64,000 nt of DNA, taken from NCBI GenBank assembly GCA_016618085.1, contig JABLTG010000060.1, positions 36,283 to 100,282 of the forward strand, read 5' to 3'. Both the position numbers and the translations under genes were made by a program. The notes below the pieces were generated by a model that was not told the DNA's origin, did no database searches, and saw nothing but the letters and a program-made list of their open reading frames with translations. Position 1 is the stretch's first letter; every line of letters starts with the position of its first letter. This DNA is from Neovahlkampfia damariscottae (lineage: Eukaryota > Heterolobosea > Selenaionea > Neovahlkampfiida > Neovahlkampfiidae). Positions 1 through 12,601 of the stretch are shown here, piece by piece.

Positions 1-1172
1 GATAAATCAGGAAGAACCGGGTTACATATTGCATGTCAATTTGGTAGTTCTTCATCTGTCTCAATCTTTATTTTGCACGGAGCTTCATTGAATGAACAAG
101 ATTACCTTGGAAATACACCATTACATTTGGCATTTGAAAATAAATTCTATCAAATCACAGAAAAATTAATGGAAGCAGAATGTGATGTGACTTTACCAAA
201 AATTAATGGAAGAACTGTATTACATGATATTTTACATCAAGCTGATTTGAAAGGATTAATAACATATTTGAATTTCCACGGAGATAATATTTCATTATTC
301 AATACCAGAGATTTGAATGGCAATACACCATTCATGCTGACAGTGACCACAGAAAATGATAAAGATGGAAAAGATTGTATTGGTTTATTCATCAAAAATA
401 AAAAAGTGAAAGTAATGGCAAAGAATAATGCTCTTGAAAATTTCATTCATTTAGGTATCGCTTATGATAATTGGAATTTAGTTCAATTTTGTTTAAATCA
501 TATTCAAGGGTTTGCAGCTTTATTATGCAAATCACGAGATATCAATGGGAATCTACCATTTCATTTGGCTGCAAAATATGGAAATATAGGTAAAATGAAT
601 GTTTCAATTCACTTTTTACAGAGGCGCTTCATTATTTTTTGAAAATGGATATTCCAATTGATATTGAGAACAATGATGGATTGTCACCGATTCATCTTGC
701 AAAAAGGAATAGAAATGTAGATAAGAATTTGTTTCAATTGATGATTGAAAAATTAGTGAACGAAAGTAAAGCCATCATACAAAACAATAATGATACAATA
801 TCTGATCATGAAAATTCAGAGAAAAATGAGCACAAAAAAGATAAGGAACTTAATACAATTAAATCAATCTTATTTGGATTGATTCCAAAATTTGAAAAAA
901 AGACTGTATCAAAACATCAATATTTATTGAATTTCGATTATTCTGAATCAGAGGAATCTTTACAAAATCAAGTTTTGGCTTTTGCTAAATTTTTGAGAGA
1001 TGATGAAAATTTGAACAAATTATTGAAGGATGATGATAAATCAATTTTGAAAAATATGATCAAAGATATTTATGAATTAATGAAAATTGATGGAAAAACA
1101 AAAAAATCCATTGATGAAGAATGTAAAAAATTAGAAGAAAAAGTGAATGAATTGATTGAAGAAATAAAATAA
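1..1172 (+). CDS. Ankyrin-repeat protein, 3' part (start lies before the window)
   Basis: Exons <1..589 and 622..1172; the 32-nt intron 590-621 joins the frames with no stop and restores an ankyrin unit across the junction. About 379 residues are visible. Ankyrin helix-turn-helix signatures recur: GRTGLHIAC at the window edge, GNTPLHLAF near 115, GNLPFHLAAKYG near 550 and DGLSPIHLAKRN near 680. After about residue 225 the protein becomes charged, then ends in a helical, Lys/Glu-rich tail. No catalytic domain is visible; a protein-binding scaffold is the family expectation. The repeat region resembles that of the ankyrin gene at 61324-63350 (shared RTxLHIA and GNxPL style units), so the two may be paralogs. 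The binding partner cannot be told from sequence. Confidence 0.85.
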
Positions 1173-1192
1173 ATTTCAATTTGTTTTTTTTT

Positions 1193-1201
1193 AACCAATC
1201 A
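1193..1201 (+). promoter_or_regulatory. CCAAT box of the BAG-like gene
   Basis: AACCAATCA lies 27 nt before the ATG at 1229 and only about 20 nt after the preceding stop codon. Confidence 0.6.
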
Positions 1202-1228
1202 TTTTGTTTTCAACTTTAGGTCACAAAA

Positions 1229-1519
1229 ATGAGAATTAAAACGAGTGAAGACAACGCAAAAAAAATTACAAAGGTTTCTGATAAAATTGATGAATATGAA
1301 CAAGAAATACATTTATTGATACAACAAGATCAAGAATATAGAGAAAAACTTTATGAACAATATTTAAAATATCAAGAATTATTGACACAACAAATGCTTA
1401 AATTAGATATGGTACATGATGATTCTCTGAAGAAATTAAGAAAAGAGCAAATTAACAGACTTCATAAATTATTAAAACCAATTGATAAGAGAGTTGAAGA
1501 ATATGATCCAAAAATGTAA
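1229..1519 (+). CDS. Small BAG-domain-like helical protein
   Basis: Single-exon, 96-residue protein that is almost entirely helical and charged. Residues about 40-85 look like the end of a BAG domain, the Hsp70 nucleotide-exchange module: a YxELLxQxxLKLD helix followed by a LRKEQINRLHKLLKPID helix, with Leu, Asp and Arg spacing as in that family. BAG domains bind the Hsp70 ATPase domain and release ADP. If the call is right, this is a minimal co-chaperone with only a coiled-coil lead-in. It could instead be an unrelated coiled coil, because composition alone favours such matches. The start is the first ATG after the CCAAT box at 1193, and the frame has no intron signals. Confidence 0.55.
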   Translation: MRIKTSEDNAKKITKVSDKIDEYEQEIHLLIQQDQEYREKLYEQYLKYQELLTQQMLKLDMVHDDSLKKLRKEQINRLHKLLKPIDKRVEEYDPKM

Positions 1520-1570
1520 TAAAAAATTAAATTCAATTTTGCAAAGTTGATAAAATCATTCTTTTTCTTT

Positions 1571-1579
1571 GACCAATTA
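1571..1579 (+). promoter_or_regulatory. CCAAT box of PGGT1B
   Basis: GACCAATTA lies 20 nt upstream of the ATG at 1600. The whole intergenic space from the previous stop is 80 nt. Confidence 0.6.
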
Positions 1580-1599
1580 AAAAAATTCCGTACAACAAA

Positions 1600-2786
1600 A
1601 TGAGTTCGTTAGAGATAAAAAAACATGTTGGTTATTTTTTAAAACATCTTGAAATATTACCAACACAATATTCATCACAAGATACAAATAGATTGACTAT
1701 TCTATATTTTTGTGTTGGAGCTCTGGACATTATGAAGTAAGAAAAAAAAAAAAATAAAAAACAAGTCAACTTGATAAAATTACAAATAAAAAAGAAATCA
1801 TAGATTGGATTTATACACTTCAAATCTGTCCACAATTAGAAAATGGTAAAAAGAAAGAAAAATTCTTACAAAAATTCAAACAGACGAAAATGAAGGTAAT
1901 TCTGGTTTTGTTGGTGGAAATTTTTATGGAAATACATTTTATTTAGAAAATAAAAAAATGAACCCACTTGTGAAATCACATGTTACAATGACCTATACAG
2001 CATTAGCAGTTTTAAAAATTTTAGGCGATGATTATTCAAGAGTAAAAAAAAAATCAATTTGTGTTGGACTAAAAAGTTTGCAACAAGAAGATGGATGCTT
2101 TTTGTCAACAAGAGCAGGTGGTGAAATTGGTAACTTTATTATTTTAATAATTTTTCTTGGTAAATAGACATGAGATTTACTTATTCAGCTTGTGCTGCTT
2201 CTGCTCTTATTGATGATTTTTCAGGTATTGATATTGAAAAAGTGACAAAATACATTGTAGAATCACAAAGATATGGTAAAATCAATTTTCTGCCTTAAAA
2301 CTTTGTTAGATGGTTCTTTTCCACATGTTGAAGGTCTTGAAGGCCATGGTGGTTATTCGTAACAAAAATTATTATCTAATATTGTTTCAAATCAGTTATT
2401 GTGCAATTTCATCATTAATTTTGATGAAGAAATTTGACCAATTAAAAATGAAAAATGAATTGACAGAATGGTTGACCAGAAGACAAGAATTAGGTGGTTT
2501 AAATGGTAGACCACATAAAGATCAAGATACTTGTTATTCATTTTGGGTTGGAGCAACTTTAAAATCATTAGATGCTTTGGATTTCATTTCCAATGAAAAA
2601 TCAATTGAGTTTACTTTACGTTGTCAACATGATAAATTTGGAGGAATTTGTAAACATATGGGAACCTATCCAGATCCTTTACATAGTTTTATGTCCATTA
2701 GTGGTTTATCTTTAATGAATTTTCAAGGGTTAAATGAAATATATGCTCCTTTGGGATTGACAAAAAGAAGTTTGGAAATGAAATAG
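1600..2786 (+). CDS. PGGT1B: Protein geranylgeranyltransferase type I beta subunit
   Basis: Six exons: 1600-1736, 1766-1845, 1884-2129, 2168-2275, 2310-2358, 2396-2786; introns are 29-38 nt and the spliced frame is 336 residues. The enzyme transfers geranylgeranyl to CaaX proteins such as Rho GTPases, with an alpha subunit shared with farnesyltransferase. The zinc site is visible: the D and C of DTCYSFWVGATL and the H of DPLHSFMSISGL. The CYSFWVGATL wording is typical of GGTase-I beta, where Rab GGTase has CYSWWVLASL. Alpha-alpha barrel repeats are also seen (GEIDMRFTYSACAASAL, GLEGHGGYSYCAISSL). Each splice completes a conserved motif, which strongly supports the exon model. The protein is slightly shorter than the human enzyme, with no missing key residue. 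Confidence 0.93.
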
Positions 2787-2928
2787 TAGATTAAATTTTG
2801 AATTAATTTTTAAATTCAATTCTTTTTCATTTAAGTGTACAATTTTCAAAAAATTGATTTTAAAATGAACAGCTTTTCAACCTGACAAAAATCACCATTT
2901 TTGGAAAATCTTTTTTTAACTCAAATTT

Positions 2929-2937
2929 TAATTGGAT
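2929..2937 (+). promoter_or_regulatory. CCAAT box (reverse) of the RCC1-TIG gene
   Basis: TAATTGGAT lies 28 nt before the ATG at 2966. Its ATTGGATAAT wording recurs upstream of the EGF gene at 19002-23714. Confidence 0.45.
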
Positions 2938-2965
2938 AATTAGAGTTACTTCTGCAGATTTACAG

Positions 2966-5900
2966 ATGACCTACACTTTAGGATATTCCCTTTTCATTCT
3001 TTTTTCATTCATTTTTCTAGTGTCAGGAGACAATTATGGAATTGGAAACAACAAAGTAACTCTTAAATTTTAACAAAAAAAAAAAAGTACTCAATTTTAA
3101 CAGGAGATGGAAGAGGTACTTTTTTCAAGTGAATCTATTAAATAATTTAAGGTGACGTTTATACTTATCAAAAAACAAATCTTGACTTTATAGTTTCAGT
3201 GGCAGCAGGAGCCAGTTCATCATTTGCAGTAAACCAACAAGGAAGAGTGTATTCATTTGGTTCTGTTGTAGGAAAACGACTTGGAAGAACTGGAAAAGTG
3301 TATCCAGAATTTATACCTGGCTTGTTTGGTATAAAAAAAGTTTTCTTTCAACTTTTTCATGGAATTGCTTTGGATGAAAATTCAGAACTATATGGTTGGG
3401 CTGATAATAGTGTAAATTAAATATAGAATTAAAAAAAAGCAGCATGGTGAACTTGGAATAGGATTTATTCAATCAAATATACCTGTACCAACTAAACTAC
3501 CAATTCAGAATATAACTCAAGTTTCAATTGGATATTATTTTACTTTAGCTCTGAATTCTTCTGGTTTTGTTTATGGATTTGGATCGAATGCAGTATTTAG
3601 GGTTTTTATTAATCTATTATTAGAACGGAAAACTTGGACTTGGAATACTCAACAAGAATTATCTTTTGCCAACATTGATTTCAACACTAAAAAATATCAT
3701 TCAAATATCAACTGGTGAGGCTCACTCACTCGGTAATAATTTACTGTTTTTTAATCTCTATTTTAGTTTTAGACAAATTTGGTAATGTTTTTGGTTTTGG
3801 GGAAAATAAAGTTGGATGTTTATTTCCTTCAGGAGAAAATAATATACACACACCTTCATTAGTAACAAAAAATGCAATATCAGTTCAAACTGGAGTTTAT
3901 ACATCATTTATTCAAAAGGAAGATGGTTTCTATGCACATGGTGAAAATGGTAAAGGTCAATTAGGTTTAGGAGATACAGCACCGATATCTTCACCTAGAA
4001 AACTTATTATTTCTAATATCACCAAAATATTCACTGCAACCACCTCCAATTTTGCAAAAACTATATCCAATCAATTGTATTTTTTTGGATATAACCAATA
4101 TGGAATTGCTGGTGATGGAACAAAAAATTCTAAACATTGGATACCAAGACTTGTATTCAACGAAACATATACAATGGCAGCTTATACTCATTCGTTGATT
4201 GTATCAAAAGGAGTTCTCCATTCAGCTGGAATAAATGACGTAAGTGAATTTGATTGAATTCATATTATTAGGATAATCAACTTGCGAGGTATTTGCAAAG
4301 TCCAACATTATTACCCAATTTCACATCGATTTCAATGGGTGAAGATCACAGTTTGGCTAAATCAAATGAAGGTGATTTATTCGTGGTTGGAAGTAATTTC
4401 AATGGGCAATGTGGATATGGATCTGTTTCAAATATAAAAAGTTATCAAAAACTAACTTCCATTACGAATATACACTTCATTTCGGCAGGACACGAATATT
4501 CTTTAGTTGCTGATGAATCAGGGTATTTCTACAGTTTTGGAAATGGTGCTTCAGGGAAATTAGGAACTGGAAATACCAATATTCAAAAAAACCCAATTAA
4601 AAATGCACTTCTAAATATCACCAGTGTTGCAGCAGGATTACTTCATTCGCTTGTTCTTAATAAAAATGGTGAGGTCTTTAGTTTTGGACACAACGGAGTA
4701 AATCGAATGTAACAAGTAACATTTTTTTAGTTTGGACAATTAGGGTTAGGAGATTCATCATTTAGGGCGACACCACAAAAAGTTGAAAATTTGAACAATA
4801 TTGTAAAGATATCAGTGGGCAATTTTTTTTCAATTGTTTTGGATTCAACTGGATATTTATTTGGATTTGGTAAAAATGGTGTTCGGTGTTTTAATATTAC
4901 TAACTTTTCAATACTTAGATGAGAGAAATAGGTAGACCAATTATTCCATCATCACCTTTCCCTACACTAGTTCAAAATTTATCCAATGTAGCAGATTTTT
5001 CAACAGGTTTCCAGCATACAATTGTAAGAGATTATTCGGGGAGAGTTTATGGGTAATATTTAAAAAATTAAACAAATAGATTCGGTTCCAACCAGGTTTG
5101 CTTTAATATTAAAGTCTAAATTTGTTTAGGAAGGTCAAATTGATAGTTCAGACAATGTTACTACTCTTGCAAAAGAAATTGAATATTTTTCTTCAAAAGT
5201 AGTCACACAAATTAACGTTGGGAAATATGCTTCGTCAGTTCTAGATAAAACTGGAGAAATATTTATTTTCGGAGAGATACCCTATTTAGATCATGTAAAT
5301 GGATTAATTATTAATTCTTTTAGGCAACTGGATCTAAAAAACCTCCAGTGAATTTAAAATTGCCAGGGATTAAATCATTGGTTTCTAATTATGGAGAGGT
5401 TTTGGTATTTTCAACAACTAAACCAAAAAAAGTAAATTTACAATGCCAACAATACTTTTCAAATCATACTGTTGTTTGCAACGAAAAACAAAGATCAATG
5501 ACTATTTGTGATTGTATACCAGTGAGAAAATATCTCAATGATTGTTTGAGTGTCTTTTCAAGTGATTTAGAAAAATATCAAAATGAGACTCATTGTATTG
5601 ATTTTATTCATCCAACGGAAATTATTTCTTCAGAAACAAATGTTCCGTTTGGATATGTATTCAATACCACCATTACAATATCAAATTTTGCATCAACAGG
5701 TCTTAAATATCATCATCAAAATTCTGTTTTTTGTTTTGTGAATTCGACTGCAATTCCAACTTTCAGAAAATCCCAAAATGAATATCTTTGTGAGATGAAT
5801 TCTCTACGATTTGGAAAACAAAATATATCTCTTTACTACGTCAATGATAATGCTATTAATTCAAAAGTTATGATATCAAAGTATCCAGCTGTGATCAATG

Positions 5901-8900
5901 TACAAGAACCAGTTCTAATTGATCATATTTCCCCACATGCTATTTCATATTCTGATTCAATGAATGAATTCAAGATAAAAATGAAATTAGAAAAGGAACT
6001 AAACCCTGAAAAATTCAATTGCAAATATCAATCAAAGGGAGAAGTAACACAATACACTTTGATGACTTTTCCTTCAACTGATCGAAAACTTGTACAATGC
6101 ATCATCAAAAAGAATTATTTTTCAGAGAGAATATCATCTGTTGATGTAGGACTCACTATCAATTTTTTGTCTTCAAATTATGATATTACTTTAAATAACG
6201 CAACAGTTTATTTCATCAAACCAATTGAATGGAATACCACATTATTGAACACAAAAACAGAAAAAAATATTTTGTTTTTTGAAATTCCAACAAAACAATT
6301 CAATTATAGCGTGCAGTTGATGACAAAGGAAAATGTTAGTCTAAATTGTTCTTTTGGAATTGGTTCAATGAAAAATACAACATGTTATTTTGATATTGAA
6401 ATATTCAACAATTCAACAATAAATCCATTATTACTTCAATTTGGATTGAATATTACAGATTCAAAGTCTGGTGAAATAAATACAATTCCAATTAGAAACA
6501 GTACTTTCTATCGTGAAACAGATTTTCAACATTTGAAACCATTTTTTATAAGGATGAAAGAAAGATTGGGATCTAATATCCGTGTTATCAGTAACGTGTT
6601 TTCATTATTACAAAATCATCTTTTCGATTTCAAATGCAAAGGTAAATATCCATGAAACCGATTAATATTTTTAGTCTCACAAAATGGAACATCAGTTAAA
6701 TCAGCAGCTTTATTTGATATCAAAGAGGATGAATATGAAGATAATTTGGAACCTCAGTCTCATTTTGGTTGTTCAATCAAATCAACAGGAAACTCAAATT
6801 ATACTGTCCAATTATTATTTGTTCATGAAGGAATTGATGTTCTTTTAACACCAATCGGATCATCAATAGTTATATTAAACGAAAGTTTATCAATATCATC
6901 AGATCTCAGTTCCTATCATGGTGGGTATACTGTTGGTCCTGTTTCAATTCCAAATTTTTTACCAACCAAAAATTATGATGATTACAAATTTGTTTTGAAA
7001 ATATCAGACAGAGGAAAATATTATTCACTTGAATCTTGCAATTTCAACAATAGTAATATATTTTGTAATCAAACAGATTTTTCATTTAAATATTTGAATT
7101 GGAGTCAAGTGGTAAAAAAAATGAAATATGAATTATTTGTTGGTTCTGTTAGATTCATTTCAGTCTATCCATTTTCTTTATTTTATGGATTAAAAATAAA
7201 AAAAATAATTGGATCATCAAATTTATTGATAAATACAAAATATAGTTTGCAATATCAATTGGAACAAAATATTAACACATTTGAATCAATTTTTGTGAAG
7301 TATATTAATCATTTATCCGAAGTACAAATCAGACAATGTTCTGTGATATCAACTGATTTAATTCAATGTCAAACACCTTTTTATTCGTCACCAACAAGCT
7401 CACAAATATATTTATCTTTGAAAGGAAATGAATATTATCATTCATCAAAATATTTGATATTCATTGAAAGTAAAACAAATCAAATTTAACATATGCAGGT
7501 AATATGACTTTTGATCAAATAGAACCAAAGTACATTTATAATCCATCTCAGAATTCTCTTTCGATTTATGGGGAAAACTTTTCCAATTCACCAATCAAAT
7601 TGAAATACAAGAATGATTATTTTGTCGATGTGGTACAAGGAATATATATGAATTCATCATTCATATCTTCAAAATTTCCAAGATTTTATTCTTCTAACAT
7701 CAGGTATCCTTTGGATGTGGATGTTGAAATTTCTATTGATAATGGTATCAATTTTATGAAAACAAACCTTTCAATCACATTGGATAATTGGAGTAAAGAA
7801 CATATTTCTAATATTTTTAGAGAAAATATCATTCTTACCTTGGAAAAATCAAGAAAACACACCGTTTTCACTTATTTTGAAGAATTTTCCGTTTATAGAT
7901 AGATCTGTTAATATTTCACTTGTCTCCAAAAATAATTCAATCACTTTGAACTGTAATGAAAATAATACCATATGCAGTTCTTCAATCGATTCTTTTTTGA
8001 TTATTGGAGAGTATTTTCTCAATGCTAGCTATGTAAAAAATAACATTTTGAACAAAATTTTTGTCAAATCAGAACCGTTTGTTATATTCAGTAAAATTAC
8101 AATTTAATTGACATTTTTCAAAGAATCACCAACAATTTATCAAATTCATCCTTTAAACCTGTTTTATGAGAATTCTAGAGTGAAAATTGAAGGAGCAGGT
8201 TTTAGTGATCACAAAAATGCAATTATTCGATTTGAGAAAACTAACAGTTTATATTTTTCCAATATAACATTCCAAGATTTCATTGGAGTAATAAAAAATG
8301 ATTCAATCATTGAATTGGAAATTAAGTCGTTCCCTGAAGACTATCAATTTGTTTCAATTCAATTGAGTTTAAATGATGGTTTTAATTTTAAAGAAATCAA
8401 AAGAATTCAATTAAAAAGTAAGTCAAAGAATTTGATTGAAAAATTCAAGAAACTCCTTCATTAGAATTCATCGAAAATTTAGATTCACCTCTTCATCGTG
8501 ATCCAACAGCATACAGTTTTCAAGATGTCAATCTTGTTTTGCATGGAAAACACTTTTTAAATAACAAAATTATCTCCAGAGTTAGAAATTCAGGATTTAC
8601 AAAAATATATCATGATCAAGTCAATTTTACTGATGTCGAAAAGGCAATATTTAAATTTCCTTCATTTGAGAACATTAGTATTGGATATAATTTGAGTTAT
8701 CCAACAATATTCAAATTTGGATTATCATTCAATGGTGGTTATTCATTTACAGAACAGAATTTAATTTATATTGATAAATTTGTGTTTATAATTGTATACC
8801 TTGTTTCACCAACATTAATTCAGAAATCAAATGAAACCATAACTGTTAGAGGTTTAGGATTGAGATATGCAGAAAAATGTATTTTCAGAAATGAAAAGTT

Positions 8901-11602
8901 ACAAGTAATACAAGAAACAAATGCAATATCATCAGGTAAAGATTTGATTACATATTGTAAATTAAACAAAAATACGACCGTTAATCAAAAAAAACTGTTT
9001 ATTGAAATCAGAAATCAATTCAATGATACTTCAAATTCGGCAAAAATTGATGTATACAATTTTCCAAAGATTTTGAATTTATCAAGAACTTCAGGTCCGA
9101 CTGGAGGTGGTTATTCATTAGGGGTTTTTGGTGAATTTGATGATTTCAAATTATATTGTAGATTTGGTACCATACCATGTAACCAATTATGTGAAAGAAT
9201 GAATGAATCATTCGCAAATTGTACTGTTCCACCATTTCAACCAGGAACATATTCTTTTTCTTTAGGTCACGATAGGATACATTGGATATCAAATTCATCA
9301 TTGAATTTCACTTTCTTACCTTGTGAAGCAGGATATGAATCATCCAATTACACTTCAACATGCAAAAAGTGTCCACCTGGAAAATATAAACCTACTGAAG
9401 GAAATTATAACTGTTTATCATGTTATTTAAGTAGTTATAGCGATTCATTCAATGCAACTTCATGCAAATCTTGTCCAAAAAATACAAAATCAGATTTTGG
9501 AAGCGATTCGGTTTCTAAATGCTTATGTGACATTGGATTCTATAAAAATTCTGTTACTAATGATGAAAGATGTTTAAAATGTCCAATAGGAGGAATTTGT
9601 GATAAAATCAATACTTCTATCCCTATTGAAGCTCAATTTGGATATTGGAAAGAAAACAGAGACGATGTCAACTTTTATTTATGTAAACCTGAGTTCTCTT
9701 GTGGAGGTGGTTCTCCAGGGAATTGTACACCAGGATATGTTGGAACTTTATGTGGTAACTGTGACAAAGGTTTTTATAGAACTAAAGGAATTTATTGCTT
9801 CAAATGCGGGAATTTATTTTTCAATTATGTAAAATTAATTGTCAGTGGAATTATAGGATCAGGAGCTGTTTTTGTACTTGCTTTAATTTCAAAGTATTAT
9901 CCTAGTTTATTAAGTTCAACTTCAATTTTATTGACCTATTGGCAAATGTTATCCATTATCTCGAAATATGATATTAAATGGCCTTGGGTTGTAGATATAA
10001 CAATGCAAACTGCATCTGCTTCAAGTCTAAGTTTTGATTTTCTTCAATTTGAATGCTTATTTCCATTTTTAGATTATGCTTCACTTTGGATCTTCAAAGT
10101 TTTGATTCCATTATTTTTGATGATTTTATTTGTTCTCATTTATGTATTTGGTGTTCTGCGTTCATTATTTGCATATAAATTAGGAAATATTCTTTTAAAG
10201 AAATTAAATATTAAATACAAAACACCACCTGATTTTACTGAAGATACAAAAAAGAATATTTCAATTTGGATTAAAATCCAACTAATAGATTTCTACAATC
10301 TTTTAGTTTGGATCCCAAGACAAGGATCAACTAAAAAAGAGTTATTTCAATTATTCAATAGAATGCTTAATTCAATGAGTGCTTACATCAGTTTTATTTA
10401 TATTTTCATTATGACAACTGCAAGTGAGATATTTGACTGTTATCGTCAACCAAATGGATTATTCACTTTACAAGCAAGTCCAAATTTATTCTGGTACAAT
10501 AACATTTGATTTATTTCTTTTAGTTTTCAAGGAGGATGGTTTGCTTTAGTTCCAATGTCTTTATTTTTATATTTGATCTTTGGTGTTGGTGTTGGAATTT
10601 ACTTCATCATAATGATCATTCAAAGACAAAGAGATCCAAATAATGAATATTTCAAACTTAGATTTAAATTTGTATTATTGAAATTTAAGAACAATAGATT
10701 CTATTGGAAGATTTTTGAAACGTAAAAAAAAAAAAAGATAAAACTAACTAGAATTAGTGGTAGATTTTTATTGATTTCGGTTTTGAATGTATTTTTTGAA
10801 CCAATGTTTGTTATTTCATTGATGATTGGAATCTTGATAATTTCATTGATTCTTCACTTTCATTTTGTTCCTTTTAAGAGGAAATTTCAGTATATTTCAC
10901 TGTTTTTTTTAACTTTTCAGTAATATCATGGAATATTTGATGTTGATTTCTGCAATATTTACATATTTCTTTTCTTTGCTATTCTTTACAAACAAATTTC
11001 CAAATGACACGATCAAAGTGTTGATTCTGATTTGTTGTATTGCCTGCGTGATTATTTGTAACGTAATTTTAGTTGCAATGACTGTTTGGGATATTTATAC
11101 AAGAAAGAAGAATTCAAATAAAAGAAAAAAAAGAAGAGAAAAATTGGGTTTGGATGTTGTTGAAAAAAAATTCCTTGAAGATGGTGAATTTGATTTCCAT
11201 TATAATTTTAGTGAATCAAACGTTTCTTCTGATGAAAAGGAAAATTTATCAATGAATGAAATTTGGAATGATTTGTTCTCCACTCGAAGAATTCGAAGAA
11301 AGATTTTCTTAGTTGATAGAAAAAGAAAAAGAATTTCTAAAAAAGTGAGTCAAATCAAAATAGGTAAAAAAGTCAATGAATTAGTGGAAAAAATAGAGAA
11401 CCAATCAAATGAAAATGAAAATTGTGTGGTGAATAAATCAAGAGATCATGTAAGAATTATTAAACTCGAAGATGAAAAAATGATTGAAGATATCATAGCA
11501 GGAACTAAAACAGAAAGTAAATTGAACTTTACACATTCAAAAAAAAGAAATCGTTTTGTGGATGGAATCAAAAAGAAACAATCCAAAGATTCCAACAAAT
11601 AA
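2966..11602 (+). CDS. Giant secreted/membrane protein: RCC1 propellers, IPT/TIG-like region, GCC2/GCC3-like Cys-rich region, multipass C-terminus
   Basis: Twenty exons, about 2,670 residues: 2966-3055, 3104-3115, 3152-3411, 3440-3592, 3624-3732, 3767-4239, 4272-4697, 4731-4880, 4919-5052, 5080-5095, 5130-5294, 5324-6641, 6675-7469, 7499-7792, 7821-8090, 8124-8417, 8450-10493, 10524-10721, 10752-10889, 10921-11602. All junctions keep frame except exon 2, which is one base short, so that spot is uncertain. A hydrophobic signal peptide comes first, then about 14 RCC1 units (residues about 25-660; for example ISAGHEYSLVADESG, GKGQLGLG), enough for two seven-bladed propellers. A long beta-rich, sequon-rich region follows with IPT/TIG-like units (SPTIYQIHPLN, SRVKIEGAGFS). 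Residues about 1940-2110 are Cys-rich (CKKCPPGKYKP, GYVGTLCGNCDKGFYR). Several membrane helices and a basic cytoplasmic tail end the protein. It is likely a cell-surface receptor or adhesion protein; ligand unknown. Confidence 0.85.
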
Positions 11603-11618
11603 AATATATTCTAATTTT

Positions 11619-12528
11619 CTAATTTTCAATCAATTTTGTTGTTGAAACTCCTGTTTCTCTAATCTTTTTGATTGATTTGGATCGAATATTGAATTGGAAA
11701 TTATCCAAAGAAAAATAATTCAATTCTCTTTCTTCAATTGAGATACTGGATACTTCAAGAAATCCAGGTAAAATTTTGTTGATCAAATAAAAAACAAAAT
11801 CACCAAACATTGCAACTCTTCTGATTAAATTTTGTAAAATGAGTGGTTTATCAATGATTGTTGATGGTATTTCATGTTTATTTCTCCCAAAAAAGTCACT
11901 AATTAAATGTCTTCTGCTGATTAACATTGTTTCTATTGATGCATCTTTTGTTTTTAAAAAATATAAAATTGAAGGATTGATTGAAGATAAGATCAATCTC
12001 TCTTTCAAATTTGGATGTAAAATCAATAAACTCAATAACTTTGTGACATATTTAAATATATCTTTGAATTCTTTAAGTTCAATTTCAATTAACAAATTTG
12101 TGTGTGAAATTTTTTGAATAAATTCTGAATCAAACCAAGAGATAGAATCACCATTTTTGTATTTATAATTCTTTTTTATCTCTTCAGAAGTCAATTCAAA
12201 AAAATAGATTTTATCATTTTTTGTATTTGTTAACCTATTCATCATTGTATCTTCAAAAACAAACAATGAGTCATCTTTTGAAAATTGTAAAGTAAATTGA
12301 ATTCCTTGTACATTTTTATTTAAAGTTTTTAAATCATTCAAGTTTCTTATTTGTTGAAATGTTTTGTGTTTTCCTATGGATTCTTTTGCTGTTTCTTGTA
12401 TCTTTGTTTTTTGAAAAACTAAATAAATAAAAATTGAACAAACTAAAACAAAAGAAGATAAAAAAGTGATTCTAATTATTTTAGTACGAAAATATTTCTC
12501 ACATGTGCACAGATACTTTGCTCACCAT
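11619..12528 (-). CDS. Type II membrane protein of unknown function (292 aa)
   Basis: Exons 12503-12528 and 11619-12471; the 31-nt intron 12472-12502 was found because the long frame lacks an ATG, while ATG 12528 after the CCAAT box opens the matching phase. The protein starts MVSKVSVH, enters a membrane anchor at about residues 9-28 (ITFLSSFVLVCSIFIYLVF), and then has a lumenal-type soluble part of about 260 residues with no Cys-rich or catalytic pattern I recognise. The single N-terminal anchor resembles Golgi type II enzymes, but no glycosyltransferase motif is seen. Its stop lies 16 nt from the stop of the convergent RCC1-TIG gene. I do not know its function. Confidence 0.7.
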
Positions 12529-12540
12529 AAAAAAAAAACA

Positions 12541-12549
12541 ACCAATCAA
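12541..12549 (-). promoter_or_regulatory. CCAAT box of the 292-aa membrane protein gene
   Basis: ACCAATCAA on the plus strand lies 12 nt from the ATG at 12528, separated mostly by a run of T on the sense strand. It sits in the 73-nt gap after the upstream RGS-TPR gene. Confidence 0.6.
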
Positions 12550-12601
12550 AATGCAATAGTTGATTTTACATAAGTTGTCATTAAGTTCAATCAATAAAAT
12601 T

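Noticed and set aside
8776-8822. Possible intron in the long exon of the RCC1-TIG gene
   Set aside because: GT and AG are present, but removal would delete the IPT/TIG-like start (SPTLIQKSN), so the segment is kept as coding.
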